In this document: positions 9,903 through 17,917 of the stretch, in pieces
How positions within the stretch are numbered: the stretch's first letter is position 1
Layout: each line of letters begins with the position of its first letter
NCBI RefSeq assembly: GCF_001431425.1
Contig: NZ_LDJG01000005.1
Coordinates: forward strand, 124,001 to 188,000
From: Stenotrophomonas nitritireducens
GTDB taxonomy: Bacteria; Pseudomonadota; Gammaproteobacteria; Xanthomonadales; Xanthomonadaceae
Length of the DNA: 64,000 nucleotides
Direction: 5' to 3'
Translations under genes and position numbers: made by a program
Notes under the pieces: model-generated
Seen by the model: only the letters and a program-made list of their open reading frames with translations
Told to the model about the DNA's origin: nothing
The model's database searches: none

Positions 9903-11240
9903 CTATCGGCCCTTCACCAGCCGTGCATGGAAAAAGCCATCGCCGCCCTGCTCTCCAGGCAGGCGCTGGCGCGTTCCCGCATCGCCATGGCCGAAAGCCT
10001 CGGGCAATCCGTCGACGCGCGCATCCGCCGTCCGGGCGAGGAAGGCAGCGATCTGCTGCTGGTTCTCGCGGCGGAGGATCGAGCAGGTGGCATACAGCAG
10101 CACGCCGCCCGGTGCCACCACCTGCCACAGGGCATCGAGCAGCCGCGCCTGCAGGGCGACCAGCGCATCGATGTCGCCGGGGCGGCGGTGCAGCAGCACG
10201 TCGGGCTGGCGGCGGACGACGCCGGTGGCCGAACACGGCGCATCCAGCAGCACCGCGTCGAACGGCTCGCCGTCCCACCAGGCATCCAGATCCGCCGCGT
10301 CCGCCGCCCGTACCTGCGCCGAAGCGCCCACGCCGGTGCGGTCGAAGGTCTCGCGGATGCGCTGCAGGCGCCGCGCATCCACGTCCAGCGCCAACAGGCG
10401 CAGCGCCGGGTCACGCTCGAGCAGGTGCGCCGCCTTGCCGCCGGGAGCGGCGCAGGCGTCCAGGACCCTGGCCCCGGGACTCGGCGCCAGCGTATCGGCC
10501 ACCTGCTGCGCCGACAGGTCCTGCACCGACACCGCGCCCTCGCCGAAACCGGGCAGGCTGGCGACCGGCACCGCGACCGGGAGCCGGATCGCGTCGGCGG
10601 CCAGGGCCGAAATCTCGGCATCGATGCCGGCGGCGCGCAGTTGTTCGAGGTAGGCGTCGCGTGAGTACCGCTGCCGGTTGACCCGCAGCCACAGCGGCGC
10701 CGGCTGCAGGCTGGCGGCGAACACTGCATCCGCCTGCGCCGGCCAGTCCCGGCGCACCTGATCCCGCAGCCACTGCGGCCAAGCGTCTTCGGCGCGGGCA
10801 GCGGGAAAGCCCTCGCGCTGCGCCCGGCGCAGCACCGCGTTGACCAGCCCGGCCTGGCGCTCGCGCCCCAGCGCGCGCACCGCCTCGACCGTGGCCGACA
10901 GCGCGGCATGGGCCGGCAGTTCCAGCGCGTCGAGCTGGGCGAAGCCGGCCAGCAGCAATCCCATCAGGTCGCCATCGCGCGGCCCCAGTGGCTTCTGCAG
11001 CCATTGCCGCAGCGCCTGTTCGTACACCGTGCGGCGGCGCAATGCGGCGAAGCAGATCGCCTCGAGCAGGGCGCGGTCGCGGCCGTCGTCCAGCTTCGGC
11101 AGGGTCGCCGCCAGTTCCGCCTTGAGCGAACGGCCGCGGCCGATGACTGCCGCCAACACCTTGGCCGCCAGCAGGCGCGTCTGCACGCCCGGCTGCTGCG
11201 CGGCGCCGCCCTTCCACGGTCCGGATGCCGAAACCACCAT
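9903..11240 (-). CDS. rsmB: 16S rRNA (cytosine-967-C5)-methyltransferase RsmB
   Basis: RsmB methylates C967 of 16S rRNA using S-adenosylmethionine. The 445 residues comprise an N-terminal NusB-like RNA-binding domain (about 20-155) and a C-terminal Rossmann methyltransferase domain. Motif I is [19 protein letters not shown]. The catalytic cysteine is C336 in DAPCSATGV, with the second conserved cysteine in YATCSI. The gene starts 4 bp after fmt ends, making the usual def-fmt-rsmB operon in minus-strand order. Confidence 0.95.
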   Translation of the reverse strand: MVVSASGPWKGGAAQQPGVQTRLLAAKVLAAVIGRGRSLKAELAATLPKLDDGRDRALLEAICFAALRRRTVYEQALRQWLQKPLGPRDGDLMGLLLAGFAQLDALELPAHAALSATVEAVRALGRERQAGLVNAVLRRAQREGFPAARAEDAWPQWLRDQVRRDWPAQADAVFAASLQPAPLWLRVNRQRYSRDAYLEQLRAAGIDAEISALAADAIRLPVAVPVASLPGFGEGAVSVQDLSAQQVADTLAPSPGARVLDACAAPGGKAAHLLERDPALRLLALDVDARRLQRIRETFDRTGVGASAQVRAADAADLDAWWDGEPFDAVLLDAPCSATGVVRRQPDVLLHRRPGDIDALVALQARLLDALWQVVAPGGVLLYATCSILRRENQQQIAAFLARTADARVDGLPEAFGHGDAGTRQRLPGEQGGDGFFHARLVKGR

Positions 11241-11244
11241 CCGC

Positions 11245-12168
11245 TCAGCCCTCTACCGGCAGGTCGCGGCGGGCATTGAGGTAGTCGGCGGCGGTGATCG
11301 CCTTGCCGCCCTCGCGCTGCACCACGCGCAGCCGCAGCGCGCCCTGGGCGCAGGCGATGTCGATGCCATCGCGGGATGCACCGATCACCGTGCCCGGCGC
11401 CTTGCCGCGGTTGTCGTCGATGGGCACCGCGCCATGGATGCGCACGCGCTCGCCCGCCAATGCGGCTTCGGCCACCGGCCACGGATTGAAGGCGCGCACC
11501 CGCCGCGCCAGCGCGGCGGCGTCCTGGCTCCAGTCCAGCCGCGCCTCGGCCTTGTCGAGCTTGTGCGCATAGGTGACGCCGGCCTGCGGCTGTACCTGCG
11601 GTACCGGCTTGAGGCCCGCGCGCAGCAGCCCCAGGCCGTCGGACAGCACCCGTGCGCCCATCTCCGCCAGGCGATCGTGCAGCAGACCGCCGGTATCGGT
11701 GTCGCTGATCGGGGTGCTCTGGTGCAGCAGTACCGGCCCGGTATCCAGGCCTGCCTCCATCTGCATCAGGCAGACGCCGGTCTCGCTGTCGCCGGCCTCG
11801 ATCGCACGCTGGATCGGCGCCGCGCCGCGCCAGCGCGGCAACAGCGAGGCATGCACGTTCCAGCAGCCATGGGTGGGAATGGCAAGCACCGCCCTGGGCA
11901 GGATCAGCCCATAGGCGACCACGATCATCAGGTCCGGCTGCAGGTCGCGCAGTTGCCGCTGGGCCTCGGGGGTCTTCAGGCTCTCGGGCTGGAACACCGG
12001 AATGCCGCGGGCGATGGCGTCGAGCTTGACCGGCGACGGCATCAGGCCGCGGCCGCGGCCGGCCGGGCGGTCGGGCTGGGTGTAGACCGCGACCACCTCG
12101 TGGTGGCGCGCGGCCGCGCCAAGCGAGGCGACGGCGAATTCCGGCGTACCGGCAAAAACGATTCTCAT
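11245..12168 (-). CDS. fmt: methionyl-tRNA formyltransferase
   Basis: Fmt formylates initiator Met-tRNA with 10-formyl-tetrahydrofolate. Length is 307 residues, and the catalytic triad is visible as N104 and H106 ([13 protein letters not shown]) and D142 (MEAGLDTGP). The C-terminal OB-like tRNA-binding domain runs from about residue 205. It begins [12 protein letters not shown], the standard start. It lies downstream of def, so the enzymes that add and later remove the formyl group are co-transcribed. Confidence 0.97.
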   Translation of the reverse strand: MRIVFAGTPEFAVASLGAAARHHEVVAVYTQPDRPAGRGRGLMPSPVKLDAIARGIPVFQPESLKTPEAQRQLRDLQPDLMIVVAYGLILPRAVLAIPTHGCWNVHASLLPRWRGAAPIQRAIEAGDSETGVCLMQMEAGLDTGPVLLHQSTPISDTDTGGLLHDRLAEMGARVLSDGLGLLRAGLKPVPQVQPQAGVTYAHKLDKAEARLDWSQDAAALARRVRAFNPWPVAEAALAGERVRIHGAVPIDDNRGKAPGTVIGASRDGIDIACAQGALRLRVVQREGGKAITAADYLNARRDLPVEG

Positions 12169-12193
12169 GGCAATCCAACTCCCGGAAAGAACG

Positions 12194-12216
12194 ACGGCGC
12201 CGGGTGGCGGCGCCGT
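12194..12216 (-). terminator. hairpin between def and fmt
   Basis: Arms ACGGCGCC (12194-12201) and GGCGCCGT (12209-12216) form an 8-bp GC stem with a 7-nt loop inside the 92-bp def-fmt gap. There is no T-run, so it may reduce read-through or stabilise the def message rather than terminate it. Confidence 0.4.
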
Positions 12217-12260
12217 GCGATGCGCTGGTGCGCGATCCCGGCCAGGCCGGGCGGCCCGGC

Positions 12261-12776
12261 TCAGGCGACGTGCTTGCGCTGCTTGGCCAGCTTCTTGCGC
12301 ACCATTTCGCGCTTGAGCGGCGAGAGGTAATCGATGAACAGCTTGCCGTCCAGGTGGTCCATCTCGTGCTGGATGCAGGTGGCCAGCAGGCCATCGGCGG
12401 CCAGTTCACGCTCGCGGCCCTCGCGGTCCAGGAAGCGCACGACGATGTTGTCGGCACGGGTCACGTCGGCATAGATGCCGGGCACCGACAGGCAGCCTTC
12501 CTGGTATACGCGGCCGCTTTCGCTGGCGCTGGCGATCTGCGGGTTGATGAACACCTGCGGCGCGTCGTGCTCCTCGCTCACGTCGATGACCATGAAGCGC
12601 TTGTGCACGTCCACCTGGCTGGCGGCCAGGCCGATGCCCGGGGCGTCGTACATGGTCTGGAGCATGTCGTCGAGCAGCTGCTGGAAGGCCGGCGTGGTCA
12701 CTTCGGCGGCGTCGACCAGGGCCGCCTTGGTGCGCAGCCGCGGGTCGGGGAATTCAAGAATGGGCAGGAGGGCCAT
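12261..12776 (-). CDS. def: peptide deformylase
   Basis: Def removes the formyl group from nascent proteins. All three motifs are present in this 171-residue protein: GIGLAA (47-52), EGCLS with metal ligand C95, and HEMDH with ligands H137 and H141 and catalytic E138. This is a type I enzyme. The ATG at 12776 gives the family-typical start [15 protein letters not shown]. It diverges from the LysM gene and heads the def-fmt-rsmB unit. Confidence 0.97.
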   Translation of the reverse strand: MALLPILEFPDPRLRTKAALVDAAEVTTPAFQQLLDDMLQTMYDAPGIGLAASQVDVHKRFMVIDVSEEHDAPQVFINPQIASASESGRVYQEGCLSVPGIYADVTRADNIVVRFLDREGRERELAADGLLATCIQHEMDHLDGKLFIDYLSPLKREMVRKKLAKQRKHVA

Positions 12777-12839
12777 GGGGTGCACCGGATGGGAGATGCC
12801 GCACAATTCGGCAGGACGTCCCAATTCTAGCGCCTGCGC

Positions 12840-12872
12840 TTGCCCGGCGCCCCGGGTTCTGCACTATAGTGC
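12840..12872 (+). promoter_or_regulatory. candidate promoter with 12-bp palindrome upstream of the LysM gene
   Basis: TTGCCC (12840-12845) followed after 17-19 nt by ACTATA/TATAGT gives a plausible sigma-70 promoter. The -10 region is embedded in the perfect palindrome GCACTATAGTGC (12861-12872), 34 bp ahead of the LysM start and between divergent genes. Function is inferred from position only. Confidence 0.4.
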
Positions 12873-12906
12873 GCGGACCTGTTGGGGAATCAGGCAGATC
12901 GCAGCC

Positions 12907-14043
12907 ATGCTGAAACAATTACGTACGGTCGCCGCCGTCGCGTTGCTGACCGTGACGACCTATGCCGTGGCGGTGGAGACGGGCGCCACCCATCCCGACA
13001 CCTATGTGGTGCGAAAGGGCGACACGCTCTGGGATATAGCCGCCCGTTTCCTGAAGAAGCCGTGGCTTTGGCCGGAAATCTGGCAGGCCAACCCGCAGGT
13101 CAAGAATCCGCACCTGATCTATCCCGGCGACGTCCTGAGCCTGGCCTACCTGGACCGGGTGACACCGCAGGGGACGATCCAGCCGGGCAGGCGCGACGAA
13201 GCGCCGATCAATGCGATCCCGCTGGCCGAGGTTGAACCGTTCCTGAAGAACCTGACCGTCATGGACAGCTTCAAGGAGCTGCCCTACGTCGTCGGCCTGG
13301 AAGACAACCGCATGCGCGGCAGTGCCGGGCAGCAGGCCTATGTACGCGGCCTGCAGAACGCCCAGCCCGGCCAGCGCTATGCCGTGCTGCGGCCCACGGT
13401 CCGTTACGGCCAGCCCAAGCCCAGCGACGACCTGGACGAACGCGGCAACACCACGCCGTTCACCGGCGACCTGTGGAAGAGCTACATCTCCAGCAGCGAC
13501 CGCCACGAACTGCTGGGCTACGAACTGGCCCAGGTCGCGGTCGGCACGGTGCGCCACATCGGCAGCGGCGAGCGCGAAGCCTCGACCCTGCTGCTGCAGG
13601 ACAGCGGTCGCGAAGTCCGCGCCGGCGACCGCCTGGTACCGGTGCAGGCCAACCCGTACGACCTGCAGTTCGTGCCGCATGCGCCCACCGCGGCGGTCGC
13701 CGACGGTCATCTGCGCGTGCTGGCCGTCGCCGATACCCTGACCTCGGGCGGGCCGCGCGACGTCATCGCCATTTCCGGCGGCGCACGCGACGGCATCGAC
13801 AACGGCACCGTGTTCTCGGTCTGGCGCAGCAGCCGCCATGTCATCGACCGCGTGACCGGCATGACGAGCTCGCGTGCGGACGACGCGCTGAAGCCCGGCG
13901 CCGGCCGCGTGTCGCTGCCGGCCGAGTATGCCGCCCATGCGATGGTGTTCCGTACCTTCGACAAGGTCAGTTATGCGCTGGTGATGGAAGGCAGCAAGCC
14001 GGCCCGCGTCGGTTACGAGCTCAGGCATCCGGACGCCCAGTAA
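12907..14043 (+). CDS. secreted LysM peptidoglycan-binding protein
   Basis: This 378-residue protein has a signal peptide (cleavage after the AVA of about residue 20) and an N-terminal LysM domain (about residues 33-82: TYVVRKGDTLWDIAARF ... IWQANPQVKNPHLIYPGDVLSL). The remaining 290 residues form a conserved domain found in LysM proteins encoded next to dprA throughout the gammaproteobacteria. It is expected to bind peptidoglycan in the periplasm. No catalytic motif is visible. A strong hairpin follows the stop codon and separates it from dprA. Confidence 0.9.
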   Translation: MLKQLRTVAAVALLTVTTYAVAVETGATHPDTYVVRKGDTLWDIAARFLKKPWLWPEIWQANPQVKNPHLIYPGDVLSLAYLDRVTPQGTIQPGRRDEAPINAIPLAEVEPFLKNLTVMDSFKELPYVVGLEDNRMRGSAGQQAYVRGLQNAQPGQRYAVLRPTVRYGQPKPSDDLDERGNTTPFTGDLWKSYISSSDRHELLGYELAQVAVGTVRHIGSGEREASTLLLQDSGREVRAGDRLVPVQANPYDLQFVPHAPTAAVADGHLRVLAVADTLTSGGPRDVIAISGGARDGIDNGTVFSVWRSSRHVIDRVTGMTSSRADDALKPGAGRVSLPAEYAAHAMVFRTFDKVSYALVMEGSKPARVGYELRHPDAQ

Positions 14044-14070
14044 GCGGCGCGGCACAATCCTACGCAGCAG

Positions 14071-14103
14071 CACGACGGCGCCCGAGGGCGCCGTCGTGGT
14101 TTC
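14071..14103 (+). terminator. hairpin terminator after the LysM gene
   Basis: A perfect 12-bp stem, CACGACGGCGCC (14071-14082) with GGCGCCGTCGTG (14087-14098), loop CGAG, is followed by GTTTCC. The position, 28 bp after the stop codon and just before dprA, suits an intrinsic terminator. Confidence 0.65.
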
Positions 14104-14120
14104 CGGACCAGCATGCGCGC

Positions 14121-15272
14121 ATGCCAGTCCTTCCAGACCTCGCCGCCAAGCGCGGGCATGAAGCCGAGGCCCTGTTGGCGCTGGTCCTGGCCGGTGGCCC
14201 GGCGCGACCACTGCGCGACCTGCTCGAACACTTCGGCAATGCCCGCGACGCGCTGGCGGCCGGGCTCCCTGCATGGCGGGCCGCCGGCCTCGGCCCGCAG
14301 CAGATGCAGGCGCTTGCCGTCGCGGCGCCCGGACGCATGGAGCAGGTCCGCCGCTGGCTGGACCATCCGCGCCACCACCTGCTCGGCTGGCGCGATGCCG
14401 ACTACCCGCCGCTGCTGCGCAGTTGCCCGAATCCGCCGGTCGCCGTGTTCGTCGACGGCGACCCGGCGCAGCTGTGGCAGCCCGCCATCGCCATCGTCGG
14501 CAGCCGCAACCCCAGCGCGGCCGGGCGCGACAACGCCTACGAGTTCGCCAGCGCCCTGTCGGCAAGCGGCCTGTGCGTCGGCAGCGGCCTGGCGGCGGGC
14601 ATCGATGCGGCCGCACATCGCGCCGCGCTCGACGGGGGCGGCAGCACGTTCGCGGTGATCGGCACCGGCCCGGACCTGGCCTACCCGCGCCGGCACGCCG
14701 TCCTCCAGGAACAGATCGCCGCCGCCGGTGCGGTGGTCAGCGAGTACCCGCCAGGCACGCCCGCGCGCAGCGGCCAGTTTCCCGCCCGCAACCGGCTGCT
14801 GGCCGCGCTCTGCCTGGGCACGGTGGTGATCGAGGCGGCCGAGCGCTCCGGCGCGCTGATCACCGCCCGGCTGGCCGCGGAAGCCGGGCGCGAGGTGTTC
14901 GCGATGCCCGGCTCGATCCGCAACCCCATGGCGCGCGGCTGCCATCGCCTGATACGCGACGGTGCAACATTGGTGACACAGCCCGTCGACATTCTTGAAG
15001 GCGTGGCCAATCTGGCCGGCGAACTGGCAGGCGCCTTGCAAAACCGGTTGTTGACCCCCATTCCGGATGCGCCGGGCGCCCCTTGCCCGGCCCCCACCCT
15101 GCCGGACCAGGACTACCAGCGCTTGTGGAATGCGCTGGGCTACGACCCCACCGGTATGGATTCGCTGATCAGGTGTACTGGATTGACGGCCAGCAGGCTG
15201 TCATCCATGCTGCTGGTCATGGAACTGGAAGGAAAGGTGTCGTCCGCATACGGCTGCTACACCCGCACCTGA
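14121..15272 (+). CDS. dprA: DNA-processing protein DprA
   Basis: DprA loads RecA onto single-stranded DNA taken up during natural transformation. The 383 residues contain an N-terminal SAM-like region, the extended Rossmann fold with [15 protein letters not shown] and [13 protein letters not shown], and further conserved blocks [18 protein letters not shown] and [17 protein letters not shown]-terminal winged-helix domain (about residues 320-383) ends in MELEGKVSS. The ATG at 14121 is chosen because residues upstream in the same frame are not conserved. It is followed 44 bp later by smg. Confidence 0.95.
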   Translation: MPVLPDLAAKRGHEAEALLALVLAGGPARPLRDLLEHFGNARDALAAGLPAWRAAGLGPQQMQALAVAAPGRMEQVRRWLDHPRHHLLGWRDADYPPLLRSCPNPPVAVFVDGDPAQLWQPAIAIVGSRNPSAAGRDNAYEFASALSASGLCVGSGLAAGIDAAAHRAALDGGGSTFAVIGTGPDLAYPRRHAVLQEQIAAAGAVVSEYPPGTPARSGQFPARNRLLAALCLGTVVIEAAERSGALITARLAAEAGREVFAMPGSIRNPMARGCHRLIRDGATLVTQPVDILEGVANLAGELAGALQNRLLTPIPDAPGAPCPAPTLPDQDYQRLWNALGYDPTGMDSLIRCTGLTASRLSSMLLVMELEGKVSSAYGCYTRT

Positions 15273-15316
15273 GGTTCCTTCACCTCCACAGCGCCGCATG
15301 GCGCAGGCCGAGGGCA

Positions 15317-15790
15317 ATGAAAGAGAGCATTCTGGACGTCCTGCTGTATCTGTTCGAACACTATTTCAGCGAGGACGCCGATCTCATAAGAGACCGCGAC
15401 TCCCTGCAGAACGGCCTGATCCAGGCCGGTTTCAGCCCCACCGAGATCAGCAAGGCCTTCGACTGGCTCGATGCGCTGGCCGAGCAGCGGCCGGCCGTAG
15501 GCCAGCCGCGGGTGGACGGGCCGGTACGCATCTTCCATGGTCCGGAACTGGACAAGCTGGACGTGGAGAGCCGCGGCTTCCTGCTGTTCCTCGAACAGCA
15601 CGGCATCCTCGACGCCGACCAGCGCGAACTGGTGCTGGACCGGGCGATGGCGCTGGACCAGGACGAACTGGACCTGGACGACCTCAAGTGGGTGGTGCTG
15701 ATGGTGCTGTTCAACCAGCCGGGCGCGGAAGCGGCCTATGCCTGGATGGAAACGCAGATGTTCCTTGACGAACCCGAGCCGCTGCACTGA
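15317..15790 (+). CDS. smg: DUF494 family protein Smg
   Basis: This 157-residue acidic cytosolic protein starts [17 protein letters not shown] and is the typical Smg/DUF494 product found between dprA and topA in gammaproteobacteria. Its function is not established. The start codon is an ATG with GGAG-like sequence in the preceding AGGCCGAGGGCA. It probably shares a transcript with dprA (44-bp gap) and ends at a strong hairpin. Confidence 0.92.
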   Translation: MKESILDVLLYLFEHYFSEDADLIRDRDSLQNGLIQAGFSPTEISKAFDWLDALAEQRPAVGQPRVDGPVRIFHGPELDKLDVESRGFLLFLEQHGILDADQRELVLDRAMALDQDELDLDDLKWVVLMVLFNQPGAEAAYAWMETQMFLDEPEPLH

Positions 15791-15803
15791 AGAAGAGCCG
15801 TAG

Positions 15804-15828
15804 CGCCAATCCCCCTGCGGGATTGGCG
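15804..15828 (+). terminator. hairpin after smg
   Basis: A 10-bp stem, CGCCAATCCC (15804-15813) with GGGATTGGCG (15819-15828), loop CCTGC, starts 13 bp after the smg stop codon. It has no T-run, so it may stabilise the RNA rather than terminate alone. Confidence 0.5.
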
Positions 15829-16036
15829 AAGAAGCCGCGCCGCAAGGCTTTGTCAGCGGTTCTGATGGCGAACGCGATACCGCGCGCGGGCGGAAAGCGG
15901 CTGGGCGCGGGCGTCTGAACGACATGCCGTAGTACGAGGCTTCGCTCCGCGCCATCATCCAGCCTGTGGGCCCGCTCTCCCCGCATCGGTCCCGCACCAG
16001 GTTCGCCCCTCCATGGACAGCCGCAAGGAATCCCCC

Positions 16037-16747
16037 GTGAGCCAGTGGTTCTATGCCGAAGGCAACCGCGAACGCCGTGGTCCTCTGCCCGCCGCGAACA
16101 TCGCCGAACTGTTCCGCTCCGGCCGCATCGCCGACGACACCCTGGTCTGGCGCGAAGGCGCCGCCGACTGGCGGCCGCTGCGCGACTTCGCCGCCGAACT
16201 CGGCCTGGACATGCCGGCCGGCATCCCACCGGAACCGTCCGCGCCGCCGTTGCCGCCACCGGTACAGCACGCTCATGTCGTCGCGCCGACACCGCCTCCC
16301 CGCTCCGGGCTGTCCGGCTGCGCCGTCATCGGCATCATCGCCGCGGTGGCGGGCGTCGCGCTGCTGGCGCTCGTCGGCATCCTCGCCGCGATCGCGGTCC
16401 CGGCCTACAACGACTACCTGCTGCGCTCGAAAATGGCGGTCGCGAGGGGACAACTGCAGCCGTTGACCCACGAAGTCGCCCATTTCGCCGCCGCCAACGG
16501 GCACTGCCCGGTCAATGGCGACGACGGTTTCGAAGATCCCGAAGGCTATGCCGCCGGCGATGTCGCGAGCGTGCGCGTGGGCCGGTTCGAGAACGGCCAC
16601 TGCGGGCTGGAGGCGACGTTCCGGATGCCCGGCAAGCAGATGCTCGACGGCAAGCACCTCTGGCTCGACTACGATACGCAGGCCGACACGTGGACCTGCA
16701 GCTCCGATGTGGCGGACAAATATCTGCCAGCCAGTTGCCGCGGCTGA
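16037..16747 (+). CDS. GYF_2 domain protein with pilin-like transmembrane segment
   Basis: This 236-residue protein has an N-terminal GYF_2 (DUF4339) domain, residues 1-55 (MSQWFYAEGNRERRGP ... LVWREGAADWRPL). A proline-rich linker follows, then a hydrophobic segment at about 95-122 running into VPAYNDYLLRSKMAVARGQL, which matches the N-terminal helix of type IV pilins and pseudopilins. The C-terminal part has four cysteines. The GTG at 16037 is preferred over the ATG 8 codons upstream: AAGGA lies 7 nt before it, and it gives the same start as the paralogue encoded next. The pilin-like helix is internal, so it is not a normal pilin substrate. Function is unknown. Confidence 0.8.
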   Translation: MSQWFYAEGNRERRGPLPAANIAELFRSGRIADDTLVWREGAADWRPLRDFAAELGLDMPAGIPPEPSAPPLPPPVQHAHVVAPTPPPRSGLSGCAVIGIIAAVAGVALLALVGILAAIAVPAYNDYLLRSKMAVARGQLQPLTHEVAHFAAANGHCPVNGDDGFEDPEGYAAGDVASVRVGRFENGHCGLEATFRMPGKQMLDGKHLWLDYDTQADTWTCSSDVADKYLPASCRG

Positions 16748-16780
16748 GCCGGGGCGAACAGAACCTTACGGGGAATATTG

Positions 16781-17731
16781 ATGAGTCAGTGGTATTACGC
16801 CGATGCCAGGCGCGAGCGGCATGGGCCGGTCGAGGCCGACACCCTCCGCGACAAGTTCCGCAGGAACGAGCTGGACCTCTCCACCCTGGTCTGGCGCGAA
16901 GGCATGCCGCAATGGCAGCCGCTCTCGGCGATGGCCGAGGAACTGCAGCTGCTGGTGCAGGCCGACACCGGCGGCGGCATCGACCTGCGCGCGGACTACC
17001 AGGCCATCGAGGACGGCACCGCCGTCGCGAAGGCCAGCGCGGCGGCGGCCATTGCCGAATCGCCCTATGCGGCGCCCGGGAGCGTGACCCTCGACACCAA
17101 TCGAGTGATCGCCAGCGGTGACGTGGTCCATGCTGGTTTCCTGCGACGCCTGGCCGCCTCCCTCGTCGATTCTTTCGTCACTGGCATCATCACCTGGATC
17201 CTGTTGATCCCGATCATGCTGTTGATGGGCGTCGGCCTGGGCACCTTGGCCGACCCGGAGAACATCGCCAGCCTGGGCGCCATGCTGGGCTTCCAGGGAC
17301 TGATATACCTCGTCAGCTTCCTCGTTCCGTGCCTCTATTTCGGCTGGATGCAGTCTTCCACCAGCATGGCGAGCCTGGGCAAGATGGTGGTCGGCATCAA
17401 GGTCGTGCGGGGCAACGGCGAACGCGCAAGCTTTTGGCGCAACTTCCTGCGCTATCTGGCCATGATGGTTTTCGGCATGGTCACCTGCTACGTCGGCTTC
17501 CTCATCACCGCCTTCATGGTGGCGATGACCGAGCGCAAGCAGGGCCTGCACGACATGATCTGCGACACCCTGGTCGTGGACAAATGGGCGTTCACCGACC
17601 ATCCGCAATGGCAGCAGCGCGGCCTGGGTACGGCGACCATCGTGATTCTTTCGATCTTCGGCCTGCTGGTGGTGGGCGGCACCATCGCCATGCTGGCGCT
17701 GATCGGCATCGCCTCCTCCAAATTCAGCTGA
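16781..17731 (+). CDS. GYF_2 and RDD domain membrane protein
   Basis: This 316-residue protein has an N-terminal GYF_2 domain (residues 1-57, SQWYYADARRERHGP ... LVWREGMPQWQPL), strongly similar to that of the preceding gene. It is followed by an RDD-family membrane domain (about residues 118-272) starting AGFLRRLAASLVDSFV, whose R and D residues mark the family. LGKMVVGIKVVRGNGERASFWRNFLRY and KQGLHDMICDTLVV are the other RDD landmarks, and a final transmembrane helix lies at about 285-310. The start ATG at 16781 has GGGGAA upstream. The 33-bp gap to the previous gene suggests one transcript and a related job for the two GYF_2 domains. Substrate unknown. Confidence 0.85.
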   Translation: MSQWYYADARRERHGPVEADTLRDKFRRNELDLSTLVWREGMPQWQPLSAMAEELQLLVQADTGGGIDLRADYQAIEDGTAVAKASAAAAIAESPYAAPGSVTLDTNRVIASGDVVHAGFLRRLAASLVDSFVTGIITWILLIPIMLLMGVGLGTLADPENIASLGAMLGFQGLIYLVSFLVPCLYFGWMQSSTSMASLGKMVVGIKVVRGNGERASFWRNFLRYLAMMVFGMVTCYVGFLITAFMVAMTERKQGLHDMICDTLVVDKWAFTDHPQWQQRGLGTATIVILSIFGLLVVGGTIAMLALIGIASSKFS

Positions 17732-17738
17732 ATCACAT

Positions 17739-17817
17739 GCCGCCGCTTGACAACGGCGGCCTCTCCGTGATTTCTCTGGACAAGAAAAGCTGAACGCCCG
17801 GGTCCTGCCCGGGCGTC
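17739..17817 (+). terminator. two consecutive hairpins after the GYF_2/RDD gene
   Basis: GCCGCCG (17739-17745) pairs with CGGCGGC (17754-17760), and about 35 bp further on CGCCCGGG pairs with CCCGGGCG across a 5-nt loop. The first begins 7 bp after the stop codon. Together they are a plausible boundary before topA, although neither is followed by a T-run. Confidence 0.45.
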
Positions 17818-17917
17818 GGCATATGCGGATCGGCCGCCGCGGCTTCACTAACGGGCGCGTTTGCGCCACCCTAGCGCCCCCACCGGGCCCAGCCCTCCCC
17901 CGCAAGAATCCACTGAC

